From Magicicada septendecula (Eukaryota; Arthropoda; Insecta; Hemiptera; Cicadidae), in NCBI GenBank assembly GCA_034769895.1, contig CM068372.1:381753910-381817909 (forward strand): a stretch of DNA of 64,000 nt, read 5' to 3'. Shown here in pieces: positions 20,681 through 32,362 of the stretch (position 1 is the stretch's first letter; each line of letters opens with the position of its first letter). A model generated the notes under the pieces. The model made no database searches, was not told the origin of the DNA, and worked only from the letters and a program-made list of their open reading frames with translations. The translations under genes were made by a program, and so were the position numbers.

Positions 20681-22060
20681 GCTTGTTTAGCTGTAATACT
20701 ATTATGAAAAGGTAAAGTTTTATTAATTGTGCAGGCTAACTTCAGAAAGTACTGATCCGATTAAAAAAAAATTCACCGTGTCCCTTGAAGTTTGAGGGTG
20801 ACTTTAGACATACATGTATATGTATATATATTCCTTCCTTTCTACTTCGTTTCAGCAATCTGTCTGCCCCAATGAGACAACTTCCTTCACTGTCTGAAGT
20901 TTGTTCCTCCTTCTCCAGAATCCCTTTATTCTGTGAATCATTACCTTGCTCGTTCTTCATCCGATAACACCTACTTTGTTCTCCTTGGTTTCTGTGTGCA
21001 CATAGGCTATCCCTTAATTCAGCAATTTTCGTTCTAACCACTTTTCTGTTTCTGTCATCTTCTTTGTAGATAATAAAATACCTTTCTGACATTTTTTTTA
21101 CTTAATAAATGTTAAGAGTGTTTTAAAAACTACCTTTTTCTGTAACCGGAAGCTATTTTGAAAATCCTGTTTGCTTTTCAAAACACATTAATTTTATTGC
21201 AAACAATGAAAAATCAAATAAATATAATTAAATCACTAACCGACTCGGAACACAAAACGTAAAAGTTTTACCTTACAACCTGAACCAGTTTTTGTTTTTA
21301 AAAAGCTTCTTCAGAGGCTGCCGCTGGGAGCACTGTCCGTCTTGTTCTTGGCGACGGTATCGACTTTCGAAGGATCGATGTTGTGTGTGTGGGGTGTGAT
21401 ATGTTCGAATAATGCGTGTGATTTGAATTGTGTGAAAACATAAAAAACTTTGTGTTCCGAGTCGGTAGTGATTTAACTATATTTGGTTAATTAACGGACA
21501 CGTTATGGACAACGAAATCCAAGAAAAATCAAATGTGTCAGCTTTTTGTCTCTTTAGATGTACACATTTCACTTCCAGCATTGTCGTGGCGTTTTTTATT
21601 TTCACGCAACATTCAACTCTTTGACTATGTCTTTACTGTAGAGTCTATCTCTCAGTGTGCAGCATTTAACAGGTCGCAAGAATCTCATCTCTGATGCCTG
21701 TATCCCACTCAGATTTCTTTTGTCGCCAGAGCTCAAGTTACAGAACCGTACAATAACACTGGCACTGTCAACACCTTATAAAATTTTAGTATTGTTTAGC
21801 TACACTACTATTATAAAGAGGTAAATTCTGTTTCATTGCCCGGGCTAATCTCAGAAACTTCTGAACCGACATAAAACATTCTTTCACCACCGTGTCCTAA
21901 GAAGTTTGAATCTCTTTCCTTGTTTGTTAATAAATTGTGAGTGTATTTTATAAATTACTCTTTTCTTTAACGGGAAAGTATTTTGAAAATCGTTTTTATT
22001 TTTCAACAACACATTCCTTTTTATTTTAAATGACACAGTAATGCAAAATCAAATGGGTCA
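20681..22060. repeat. Two related interspersed repeat copies
   Basis: About 20681-21540 (interrupted by the insertion at 21221-21523) and about 21785-22100 share TTTAGCT-ACTATTAT-AAAGGTAAA, CAGAAA...CTGA, CACCGTGTCC and TTTTGAAAATC blocks in the same order. No ORF is supported; the 116-codon minus-strand ORF at 20742-21092 lies in this repeat and shows no known domain. Confidence 0.6.
21210..21534. mobile_element. Small inverted-repeat element with 11-bp target duplication
   Basis: AAAAATCAAAT occurs at 21210-21220 and 21524-21534. In the uninterrupted relative at about 22040 the corresponding sequence (GCAAAATCAAATGGGTCAGG) appears once. Inside, near-terminal arms 21221-21257 and 21449-21484 are inverted repeats with few mismatches (ATCACTAACCGACTCGGAAC against its complement). 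No ORF is present. Duplication length suggests a PLE-derived or retroposed origin rather than a cut-and-paste MITE. Confidence 0.65.
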
Positions 22061-22254
22061 GGTTTTTTGTTGCTTTAGATGTACAGATTTCACGTGCAGC
22101 ATGTCATAGTGTTTGTCCTACGAGTTCATTTTAACAGACAAACGTCGGCCCCTGTTAAATTAACCGTTATAAAGATACAATGGGTCACGGCAAAAGGACA
22201 ACGATGGAAGAAGAATTATCCGATCATCAACGGGAGTCTCTTATGCAGTAAAAT

Positions 22255-22470
22255 GTCATCATCATCTTCTTCTTCTTAACGGTTTTGGGCTTTAGCAACC
22301 AGTTCCTATTCCACAGTCCACCTTTTCTTAGGTCCACCAACTTTTCTTCTGCCTCTAGGGATGTAATCTCTCACCATCTTAGGTATTCTACTTTCTTCCA
22401 TTCTATTGATGTGTTGAATCAATTTTCGTCTGTATTCTTTAATCATTTCATTAACTGCAAAAATATCTAA
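22255..22470 (-). pseudogene. RTE-type LINE fragment, 3' end
   Basis: Minus-strand reading gives EYRRKLIQHINRMEESRIPK and RGRRKVGGPKKRW, the standard end of RTE-type RT proteins, then a simple GAA/ATG tail (about 22250-22280). It is probably the downstream part of the copy at 22866-23530. Confidence 0.75.
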
Positions 22471-22865
22471 ATCACTACTTATCTCTTAAGGCACAAACTG
22501 TTAGACTTACCATTCAAGTTTAACTAATAGTGTGTTTCTCTGTGTTATCTTTATTGTGATGTCTGTGATATCTGTTCTGTAATATCTGTATATGTTTTGT
22601 ATTCGTGTCAGCATTAAGTGTTGTGCCTTATGAGCCCAGTGTTTAACATTTTGAACTTATTGTATCATGCCAGCAGCAAGTGGAAGTGATTTTTGTTCAT
22701 TTGTTTACTTGTTTTTGTCATTTAGTCTTGTAATTTCTGTATCTGTTTAATCTGTTAACAAAAACGAGAAGAGCTGTCAATGGTGAGCTCTTCATAACCC
22801 TGTATGTGTGTTGTCAGACAATTTGTTCAATGTTCGCTTAGTCGAACAGATCACAAATCTGCAAT
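22471..22865 (+). mobile_element. Insertion splitting the LINE fragment
   Basis: About 395 bp without similarity to the LINE separates its two parts and ends in a CAATAAATTG-type signal plus an A-run (about 22863-22882), as in a retroposed sequence in plus orientation. No ORF or family is recognised. Confidence 0.4.
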
Positions 22866-23530
22866 AAATTGAAAAAAAAATTTCTTATATGATCTCGCCC
22901 ATTACAACATTTAACTGCTCTCAGAAATTTCATTTCTGCTGTTTTTATCTTTTGTTCATATTTTTTCTTTATGACCCAAGTTTCAGAACCATACAGTAGT
23001 GTAGGTATTGCCATTGTTTTATAAAATGTTATTTGCTTTTCTTTTCTGTGTTTATTTCCCAACGTTTTCCAAATCGTTCCACACATTCTTGTGAAATTCG
23101 TCACTTTATTTTCTATATCTCTGTCTTGATCATAAGTAATGTCACGTCCAAGATTGATGAAATGTCTTACTTGTTCTATAGGCCTACATGTGTTGTCTAT
23201 GTATATTTTGGTCTGATCCGGTTCATCTCCTATAAAGGCCATTACTTTTGGCTTCGATTATGTTACTACAGATATGTTACAGTTGTATTGTTTTCCTATT
23301 TTATGTAAGATGTATATTGGTCGCTGGAGATCGTCTTCTGAAGTGGCGAATATAACTTGGTCATCCGCGAAGATAATTGTTTTAAAACTTTTATTTCGGT
23401 GGATATTAATACCGTCAAGGGATTGTTCTTTCCATTTTTTGAGGAGATCATCTTAATAAAGGTTAAAAAATAACGTTGACAGACAACAACCTTGTCTTCC
23501 GCTTTGGTTTGTTTCAATCGGGATAGATCA
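22866..23530 (-). pseudogene. RTE-type LINE fragment, reverse transcriptase
   Basis: On the minus strand, GRQGC (RT motif B region), FADD (motif C), then SKPKVMAF, YKTMAIPTLLYGSETW and KTAEMKFLRAV follow in order. A 134-codon stretch at 22838-23242 is open, but upstream parts are frameshifted. The copy lacks the endonuclease domain. Confidence 0.8.
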
Positions 23531-23850
23531 GTAAAATGTAATTCTTATATTACCTTCTGCTCTTCACGTTGAACTCTGTATTTCCAATCGTCGTCACAGC
23601 GTTGTTAGTTTAGGCAACTGTAAACAGCTGAGTTGCTACGGACGGAAGAAGGGCTGTGGCAGGTGCGGCCCGTGGCTTGTTTGTCACGAGCCGGGGCTCT
23701 GTGTGTATTTATGTTTGGAAAGCGAAACGGGGCAGGTGTGAACCGGTACTGCAGGTGTTTGTCTACGCCGACCCATTACATATAGGATACTAATGAATTT
23801 AATTTTACTAACTATATATTTTACGAGTTAATTCGATATGAACCGTTGGT
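23531..23850. other. No recognised gene
   Basis: GC-richer patch around 23640-23770 without an ORF or recognised repeat. Confidence 0.5.
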
Positions 23851-23854
23851 AACA

Positions 23855-24265
23855 GTCGTTTGTAGAAATTTCTGTGCAGAAGACAGAAACTGTCGTTTTT
23901 GCGGGTGACAAATACTCCTCGCGAACTAAATTATGTTAGACAATAAGAATTTAGAGTAGGTGTCACGTTTTGGCTATCTTGGTTGTGGCATCCCTTATAA
24001 TTTGGATCATGATGGGATTTGCGTAAGTTGGCAAAGTTTCAGTAAATATGTGGAAAACGTCGGTAATCCAGTGAGGACTAAGATAGTTATAAACAACAGC
24101 ACTTTAGAACAAGTGAGCCGTTTCAAATATTTCGACTGTCAGTAAGCTATGAATCTGAATGTGACATAAGGGAGAACATAAATAAATTTAGGAATACTTG
24201 TGGTGCGATTCATAGAAATCTTAGAAATAAAACAACACACAGCACAAGGATTAACTTTTATAAGA
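23855..24265 (+). pseudogene. RTE-type LINE fragment, left half (split)
   Basis: Reading frames give VQKTETVVFAGD, LEQVSRFKYFDCQ and, after shifts, NINKFRNTCGAIHRNLRNK, the RT region before the SETW motif. The reading resumes at 25728, after a 1.46 kb insertion. Confidence 0.7.
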
Positions 24266-24319
24266 CAACTAGCGAGTACCCGGCATGCGTTGCAATGCCA
24301 CTCAAAGAAAGAAAGTGTT

Positions 24320-24352
<33 letters not shown>

Positions 24353-25720
24353 TTTCACCACAGGAGGAGATGTGAAAGACCCCAAAGGACCCCCAAAAGG
24401 ACCCCCGAAGGATCATATCGAAAAAACATATATCCTATGTTGGTTCTCCCGTTGCGTAAAATGTTTGTGCCAAGTTTGGTTGAAATCGGTCCAGTGGTTT
24501 AGGAGGAGATGTGGAAGACCCCTAAGGACCCCCCAAAGGACCCCGTCGAAAAAAACACCTATCCTATGTTGGTTCTCCCGTTGCGTAAAATATTTGTGCC
24601 AAGTTTGGTTGAAATCGGTCCAGTGGTTTAGGAGAAGATGTGGAAGACCCCAAAGGACCCCCCAAAGGACCCCATCGAAAAAACACCTACCCTATGTTGG
24701 TTCTCCCGTTGCATAAAATATTTGTGCCAAGTTTGGTTGAAATCGGTCCAGTGGTTTAGGAGGAGATGTGGAAGACCCCAAGAACCCCCCAAAGGGCCCC
24801 ATTGAAAAAAATCATAAACCTTCGCGGGAGTGCGCACAACAACTCACCGAAGTTTCATCGCATTCGGATGAATGGTATAGGAACACATACGGGACAAAGA
24901 AAGAAACAAACATTCATTTTTATAGATAGACTAGGGGAATACCCGTGCTTCGCTACGGAGTTTCACGTTGTACGTAATGAAAATGTTAGTTTAATTAATA
25001 AAGTTCAATTAAAGTAGGTTTCTTAAAAATAAATAGCTGTTGCCCACGACTTCGTTCGCGTGGTCTTCAGTTTAATGCGATAATATATTTATAACAGAAT
25101 CTATTCTATTGGGTTGCCGCAGTAACCAAATCTAATAGTTTGGGGGACCCCAAAGGACCCCCCAGAGGATCGTATCGAAAAAACACCTGTCCTATGTTGG
25201 TTCTCCCTTTGCGTAAAATATTTGTGCCAAGTTTGGTTGAAATCGGTACAGTGGTTTAGGAGAAGATGTGGAAGACCCCAAAGAACCCCCAAAAGGACCC
25301 CATCGAAAAAACACCTATCCTATGTTGGTTCTCCCTTTGCGTAAAATATTTGTGCCAAGTTTGGTTGAAATCGGTACAGTGGTTTAGGAGGAGATGTGGA
25401 AGACCCCAAAGAACCCCCCAAAGGACCCCATTGAAAAAACACCACTAATTCAGAAACCTTCGCGGGCGTGCGCACAACAACTCACCGAAGTTTCATTGCA
25501 ATCCGATGAATGGTATAGGAACGCATACGGGACAAACAAAGAAACATTCATTTTTATATATAATTTCCTGGAACCCGATCGCAGCGCCACCTACCGGGTC
25601 CAATTGTGAACCTATACCATCCAGGGACCCACTCAAACACACACACAAAATTTCATCAAAATCGATCCAGCCGTCTAGGAGGAGTTCAGTGACATACACA
25701 CGCACACACGAAATATATAT
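24266..25720 (+). mobile_element. Non-autonomous element with 128-bp tandem repeats, inside a LINE
   Basis: The element interrupts a LINE reading frame between FYKT and IAIPT. ATAAGA (24260-24265) and ATAAAGA (25721-25727) flank it as an imperfect target duplication. It contains five full repeat units of 128-129 bp in two groups, a (TA)n run at 24322-24350, and a final CCAGCCGTCTAGGAGGAG-type tail common in RTE-derived SINE-like elements. ORFs reading WKTPK...WFRR in the units are artefacts of the repeat. Confidence 0.7.
24370..25440 (+). repeat. 128-bp tandem repeat array in two groups
   Basis: GTTGGTTCTCCC recurs at 24439, 24568, 24696, then 25196 and 25324 (spacings 129, 128, 128). Each unit has GTGCCAAGTTTGGTTGAAAT, CAGTGGTTTAGGAG, GATGTGGAAGACCCC and CCCCATCGAAAAAACACC. 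The block 24831-24900 (CGCACAACAACTCACCGAAG) recurs at 25471-25545, so the whole module was duplicated. Confidence 0.9.
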
Positions 25721-25727
25721 ATAAAGA

Positions 25728-26090
25728 TTGCAATACCAACATGGATTTATGCGAGTCAGGCGTGGGTCATGACAGAAATGGAAAGCGGCAAAATTCATAG
25801 TGCTGAAACGCAGTTTCTTCGAAATACTTTAAATTATGCATTGTAAAATAGAATAAGAAATGAAGATATCAGAGCAGAACTTGAAGTAAAGGACATAAAT
25901 GAAATTATTTCAATTTACAGAAGACAATGGTGGGATCATCTGCAAAGGATGACAGAGGATCGATTGCCGAACGCGGCACTGAACTATAAAGCCATTGGTA
26001 GAAGAGACGTGGGTTGTCCGAGGATGAGATGGGTGCCGGAACAGGTTTGTATAATCTAATCCTTGAAGAGGAGAAGAAGAAGAAGAAGAC
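25728..26090 (+). pseudogene. RTE-type LINE fragment, right half (split)
   Basis: Continues the fragment at 23855-24265 with AIPTWIYASQAW, SAETQFLRN, NRIRNEDIRAELEV, YRRQWWDHLQRM and RMRWVPEQV, ending in a (GAA)n-type tail near 26072-26088. At least one stop is present. Confidence 0.75.
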
Positions 26091-26255
26091 TTCGGTAAGC
26101 TTTATCCATGAAAACAAGGAATGAGGCTTGACCAAAACTTTATATGGTAATAGTTTTGCCAGTCTTGTTTTATGGTCCTAAACTTGAATTCCGGCGAAGA
26201 AACACAGGCATCGGAGATGGGATTTTTGGGATATGGATTTTTGAGTTTTCCGGTA
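26091..26255. other. No recognised gene
   Basis: Short unassigned spacer between the LINE tail and the TIR element. Confidence 0.5.
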
Positions 26256-27049
26256 TAGCCCAGTGATTTAAGTCGTTCTGAGGACCAAATTGCCCAAAAA
26301 ATCCTACTGATCTTGATTTTTGTATACAGCTTTATTTCGATGTCCTGAATAACGTGTGAAAAGTCACAATGCCAATCGTGTACGCGTCTTGAGTTATTAA
26401 TTGAGTTATTAAAGGGGAAAGGTCACAAACAATGGTTTTTTGCAAATATCTCGCTTCCTATTGGTCGGACGACAATAGAGATGAATATCAAAATTGTAGA
26501 TCTCATTATTCTCTATAAAAAAAGGTCCTATACATTGTTTACGTAAAACGAACGGTTTATCGAATAACGCACATCTTAATTTTGGAGCAAAGCATATACT
26601 CTTTATATTGTATTCGCTCCGAGTCGATTAGTATCACGTGACTACATTCTCTACCTTACTTGTTTTCCTAGGACGTTTCATCATTGAAAAGCTTGGATAA
26701 AAGACAATAATTGAAAAATATATAAATGTAAATTATAAAATGAATTACATATTTATGTTCATTATTAAATTTAGTTCATATATTACAACTTTGGTAAGTA
26801 AAATTATGAATAATTTTTATATAAAGAACATCCAAAAATACAATTTAGAGGCTTTTCGCTCCGAGCCGATGCGTATCACGTGATGTCACGTGACTACATT
26901 CTCTACATACCCGGTTTTCCTATGACGTTTCATCATTGAAAAGCATGAAGAACAGACAGTTATTGAAAAATACACCAAATATATAAATATGTAAGTAATA
27001 AAATGAATAAAATCTCAGGTGTGCTGGGATGGAACGGATTTATTGAAGC

Positions 27050-27096
<47 letters not shown>

Positions 27097-28580
27097 CGAA
27101 TTTTTCAGTGTCTCATATCATGTTTTACCTTTCATTTATCATGCTGCTAGTAACATGAGCACTATTTATACAACTTTGAAGTGTGCTATAGATCAAGCTA
27201 ATACAGTTGAACAAAAAACATGCATTGTGACTTTTATCAGCCATTATACATAAAAGCAAGGGGCATCGTTGCTGCTTCAAAACCTGATTCAGAGTAAGCA
27301 AAAATAATTGTAAGACTTGGCGGATTTCATATGCTTATATCGTTTCTGGGATGTATAGGCTACATTATGGCAGGAAGTGGAATTAAAGAAGCGCTAACTA
27401 CTATATATGCTCCAAATTCTATTGATAAATTGTTAAATGGTCATGTGTATTTTAGATGCATTAGAGCCCACTCCTTGCTTCGCGTTGCATTATCAACGAT
27501 AATATTTTCAGATGTGCTAATTGATGATAATGTACAAGATTTTTTAAACGGTTATCTTCAAGATGCAATTAATGGGACAATCTGCTATGAAAATATTGAA
27601 GAATCGCAAAGTATTTTCGAACCTTTAGTAGAAGGATTTCATGATAAGCTCAATGAGTTTAAAGGCCGCGGACCTACGGCACAGTTATGGATAACATATC
27701 TTGATATGGTTGCAATAGCGTTCGATTTCATTTGTGCTGAGAGACTGGGGAATTGGGAGTACCATCTTACTGTAAAAAAAATGATTCCGTATTTTCATGT
27801 TGCCGATCATTTTATTTATGCCGAGTCGGCGCATTTATACCTTAAAATGTTCCTCAGTCTGTGGGCACTGTCATGGTCAGTCTTGTTTTAATCCCGCATC
27901 ACGTGAAACATTTGATACTGATGCATCTGCTTTGGACACGGACAATGATGTTAATCCAATAGATATTTTATCCGCAAACTTGACAGAATTAGAGGAAAAT
28001 TACGACAAGCTTGAGCCGAACATTGATGACTTTCAGGACATGCACGATGAAGACAAAAGTGAAAATTAATTAACAATATTAATTTATTTATTATTTCATC
28101 AATCAATTATATTAATTAATTATATTATTAATCCACCAAAATTTGTTTTTAATTATTAATGTCATAATCCTGCATAACATGGATTAGGCCTACTGGGGAA
28201 ACCATGTAAAAAAAAACGCGCTTTGCATTCTACCTCGAAGGTGGTGCGGAAATTAATGCATCGAGCGGCTTTGATATTTTATCTGCATCATTTCGCGGAA
28301 ACGGCTAGTTTTATGTGAAAATTGTATAGGACCTTGTTTATAGAGAATATTGAGATCTACAATTTTGATATTCACCTCTATTGTCGTCTGACCGATAGGA
28401 AGCGAGATATTTGCAAAACACCATTTTTTTTTTGCCTTTGACCTTTAATAACTCAAGACGCGTACATGACTGGCATTGTGACTTTTCACACGTTATTCAG
28501 GACGTCGAAATAAAGCTGGATACAAAAATCGACATCAGTAGGATTTTTTGGGCAGTTTTTTTCCTTAAATCACTGGGCTA
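26256..28580 (+). mobile_element. DNA element with about 310-bp terminal inverted repeats
   Basis: 26256-26570 and about 28290-28580 are inverted repeats of each other with roughly 85 percent identity, starting TAGCCCAGTGATTTAA. Flanks offer only TA as a shared dinucleotide, so the target duplication may be TA. The interior holds a two-copy direct repeat (26609-26728 and 26857-26996), a 42-nt A-run (27053-27094) and a broken ORF (27122-28069). The superfamily is unknown to me. Confidence 0.75.
27122..28069 (+). pseudogene. Broken ORF of an unclassified transposon-associated protein family
   Basis: The frame starting near ATG 27155 (NMSTIYTTLKCAIDQAN...CIVTF) shifts by one base at about 27232-27236, continues as QPLYIKARGIVAASKP, hits TAA at 27295-27297, then RLGGFHMLISFLGCIGYIM and a 186-codon open stretch (27331-27891). 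A last shifted part (to 28069) is acidic. RLGGFH, SFLG-IG-IMAGSG and ERLGNWEYHL are motifs I recall from unannotated proteins in many invertebrate genomes, but I cannot name the family. No DDE triad is evident, so it may be an accessory or a truncated transposase. Confidence 0.6.
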
Positions 28581-30827
28581 CTAGTATATAATGCGCGACC
28601 TGACAGTTTACTCGTCCAAAATCTAAAGTTAGATAATTGTTAAACTTTTTATTGTCAAAACCGTTATTCTCCATAGTTCTATAAATTTTTTAATTTTTAC
28701 CATAAAGAAAGCCGCGAAAAATATAAAACCAATAAAATGTACACTTCAACAATTTTGTGAACTTTATAACCCAACTCGTAATATTTCTGTTGTTAGTTGA
28801 TGTAAACGGCTCATTTTTTTTTCAATTTGTAGCATAATGTGTCAGTAAGACGAAGTTAATGTCTATCTGTATTTTTACATCTGTTAACAAAAAATAATTT
28901 ATAAATTTTCGATTTTTTCGAATTACGACATGAAAACTTTGGTCTGTGAGAAACTTTATTGTTGTCACCTGTAGGTACCTAGTGTAAACATGTAGCATGT
29001 AGCATCGTGGTAGCATCTTTGCACCCGATGCATGATTGCAGCGTCTGGGTCGAGCCCAATGGCTGCCTAGTGATACGTATACATAGTTTTGGTACAATAG
29101 ACAGGTTCCTAAAACCTGGAAGGAACAACCGCCAAAAAAGAGGGGGAGAAAGAAAATTTTATTTTTGATTTGATTGTTGGGCACTGCCGCTGGAACCGAT
29201 TCAGCAAGCAGACGCCTTGAGGCAGAGCCTCCGTGCAGTGACAGGCGTAACAGGGGCAAACAGCGCGGTCGGCGTGCGAGGACAGAAGAAAGGACAGCTT
29301 TGAAGGTTAACTCAGGGGCTGGGACAGATACTTAATGTTAAAGATTTAGTGATGTCGTTATGGCGGGTCATCGAGAATCGCCCGAGGGCGTTTGACCCGG
29401 ACTGGGGGAGACGGTTGCGTGGTGCTGTTGGTCCGTAGGTAAGGGGAGAGGATGAGGTCTCAGCTGCAGCAAAGAGAGTTATAGCTGACGAACGGACAAA
29501 GGTTGACAAGGTTCAAGTTCCTACTTGAAGACCTCCTCGAATCACATCATTCTTTACAAACCAAGGAGATCCCGACAAGGAACGGAGGGTTTTCGATTGG
29601 AATCTTTCCAGTCTACACCTGTTGGCTTATTTTAAAAATATAATTTGCTTCTAGGGTTGCCATTTATGTAAATAAATCCATAGGACAGTGGTATTCAAAA
29701 CCTAGGACATTTCGGAACATGAAATCGGTACTTTTAAAACAACAAAAAGTTTAGTTATTTGATATGTCATTAGTATGTCATCAACAATAAAATTGTGTTG
29801 TTGGCAAAACAAAAATAATGACTTATGGCTTTTAAAAATGGCATTTATGTTTTACAAAAACGTTTAAATTATAACATACGTTTAAAATTTATAAACAATA
29901 AAAAACTGACATAAAATACAGTTATTAAAAGTAAATAATTCTTGGTTTTTGCAAGAATATATTTTTTATACATTTACACTGATTCGACAGTATTAACTGT
30001 CGCATTCAGAATATACAAATTAATAGAATTTTGAAACCACTGTATATGTTAATATATTAACATCTGTTTTATGTAGACTATATTATTTAATGTATGTTTA
30101 AAAATACTGTTATATATTTATAAATTGGTAGGCCTATCACTTTATTAACGGTTAACTACGATGTTTTAATTAAATGAGATTCAGTTATTAGTAAAATAAT
30201 AAATAGCAATCAGCAAAAATAAATGAAAAATGAATATACGCAATATTGTTTTTCGTTGTTTCGAATGCCAGTTCATACGTTTTTGTGTACCTCTGTTAAG
30301 AAGATCTTTCTCTTATTTTCTTACTTAAAATGTAATCGCATAAATCACTGTATTTAAAATCTTGAAATTTACAAGTTCTCTTTAAAAAAAAAGAGTTCTC
30401 TTTAAAAACATGTTTGACGTTGGCATTCTGTCTTGGAATAGCAAAAGTATATATTTGGTAGTTTTAATAGCTCCCTACGTAACTCCTCGAAAACACAATT
30501 CTAAAGTAGTTGGTCTTCGTTTGTGGGTTATAAATAGCTTTTTCTTAAAATTTAACAATTGAAATATAATTTTGGGGCCAATATCGACTTTTTTTTATAG
30601 GCCTACTAATGTAATTCCGGTTCGTTTCAACTTCGCACCAGTGAGTGGGAAATGAATATTTCAAATTCCTTGAGTAGAACTACGCGTGTTGGAGATACAA
30701 ACACTGGTGTAATTTAAACACAAAAATAGGAATTCAATAAACACAAAGACCCAGTGGCTTAACTAGGAGCAGTTCCTGGGGGGGGGGGTGAAAGGTTGGA
30801 TACCCTACTTTTCTCATGAGACATAAG
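28581..30827. other. No recognised gene (2.2 kb)
   Basis: A 145-codon minus-strand ORF (28822-29259) and a 65-codon one (29312-29509) show no recognised domain. A GC-richer block with purine-rich stretches (about 29100-29560) contrasts with the AT-rich surroundings and may be a repeat fragment. 29630-30720 is AT-rich and featureless. A G-run lies at 30779-30788. Confidence 0.55.
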
Positions 30828-31362
30828 AAATTCAGGATTCTTCCCATTCAATTTTATAAATACGTTTTACAAATTCTTTGGGTCTCAAAGTTATTGAGTT
30901 AACCGAAGTCATGTATGTTCTGAATAGATCTTCTTCAATTTCTCGTTCCCTCAATATAGTATGAATTTCTTCTATCCAGGTGGTAGGTGGTCTTCCTCTT
31001 TTCCTTCCTCGTGGTGGGGTCTATTCCATAACTCTCCTTGCCAATCTTTCCAGTGCCATTCTTTTCGTGTGTCCATGCCATTACAATTTTTTTGTTTGCA
31101 TAAAATCAACAATTGAATTTTTCACATTCATTCTGTCCTTAATGACTTCATTTCTAATTTTCTCACGTCCGGATACTCTTGCCGAACGTCTCCAAAAGTC
31201 CATTTCTGCTGTCATTAATTTTGTTCTTGTGTGTTTATTAGTAGTCCAAACTTCTGAGCCGTAAGTCATGATACTTCTAACAATGGTTTTAAATATTTTG
31301 GTTTTAGTTTCTGCTGTAATTTGTTTATCCCACAGGATTCCATTTAATGTACATATAGCCAT
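30828..31362 (-). pseudogene. RTE-type LINE fragment
   Basis: Minus strand: FKTIVRSIMTYGSEVWTTN, AEMDFWRRSARVSGREKIRN, then after a shift GHTKRMALERLARRVME, RKRGRPPTTWIEEIHTI and a long acidic C-terminus. It is a distinct subfamily from the 20 kb and 61 kb copies. Confidence 0.8.
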
Positions 31363-31379
31363 TAAACTATTTTATAATA

Positions 31380-31935
31380 GAGGTTTTTGAAATGGAAAGC
31401 AGCGCTTTCAACGGTTCTATTGATGCTATGCTATTTTGGCAGACAGTGTAATTTGTTGTTGTTTTAAGATTAAAAAAGAGCTTCTAGAGGAAACAAAAAT
31501 GCGAAACTCTCTGGAAAGGAACCGGCACCGATCTCTCGAGCACGAGCAGTACAGCTCCGCAGTGTTATGTCAGAGCTATTTGCGCGCGGCGTATTGCGTC
31601 AGAAACCGGCGATTTGCTCACGTTTTGTATAGCGAGTGAATTGAATGAAGTAGTGATTGATACCATCAGACACAGAGGCTAAATGGAAACAAGGACATGC
31701 ACTGCAGATTGTGTGATGGATTCTGTTGAATGAATTACAGCCAGACAAATTGTAACGCTTCGCTTTGTCTTGTTTATATATTAAATAACGCGGAAATCCT
31801 TAGTGTCCTTCACGGTTCTGCTGCTGCTGCGGCTGCTGTCACCGCCCCCCTCGTCCTTGTCAGCTCACTCTTTCTCTCTCTCGGCCGCCTCCCTGCCGCT
31901 CTCCCATTTCTGTGAGTGATCGCGGCGCGTTTTTG

Positions 31936-31991
<56 letters not shown>

Positions 31992-32317
31992 TGCTCCCTC
32001 TCTCTTTTCCCTCACATTCACTCTTCGTCTCCTCCGTTGATTTCTACAACTTACAATCATTCACACAGATTCTCTTTGCGTTATTCACGTCTCTCTTAAC
32101 TTTTCTTTTATTCTTCCTCAGCAGCATGCTCGCTTTCTCTTTTCTTTCTCTCACGCTCTGCCACTCCCTTTCCCCTTCTGGAACTACGCGAAGCAGTAGT
32201 TTCTCTTCCTAACCGTTCCTTCCTTCCATTCACACGATAAATTCTTACGTAAATTCTTGTCTCTATCGTTTTATCTGGTGTCCGTCTTCTGATTCCGTCT
32301 GTTCATCATCTGTCTGT

Positions 32318-32362
<45 letters not shown>

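Noticed and set aside
24370..25440. CRISPR-like array
   Set aside because: Units are 128 bp without unique spacers, in a eukaryotic transposon context.
24285..25448. ORFs of 60-143 codons reading WKTPKNP...WFRR
   Set aside because: They are translations of the 128-bp tandem unit, occur on both strands and carry no domain signature.
27331..27891. A stand-alone 186-codon host gene
   Set aside because: Related sequence continues upstream across a frameshift and a stop, and the whole lies inside a TIR element.
28822..29259. 145-codon minus-strand ORF as a gene
   Set aside because: No start context, domain or similarity recognised, and composition shifts within the ORF.
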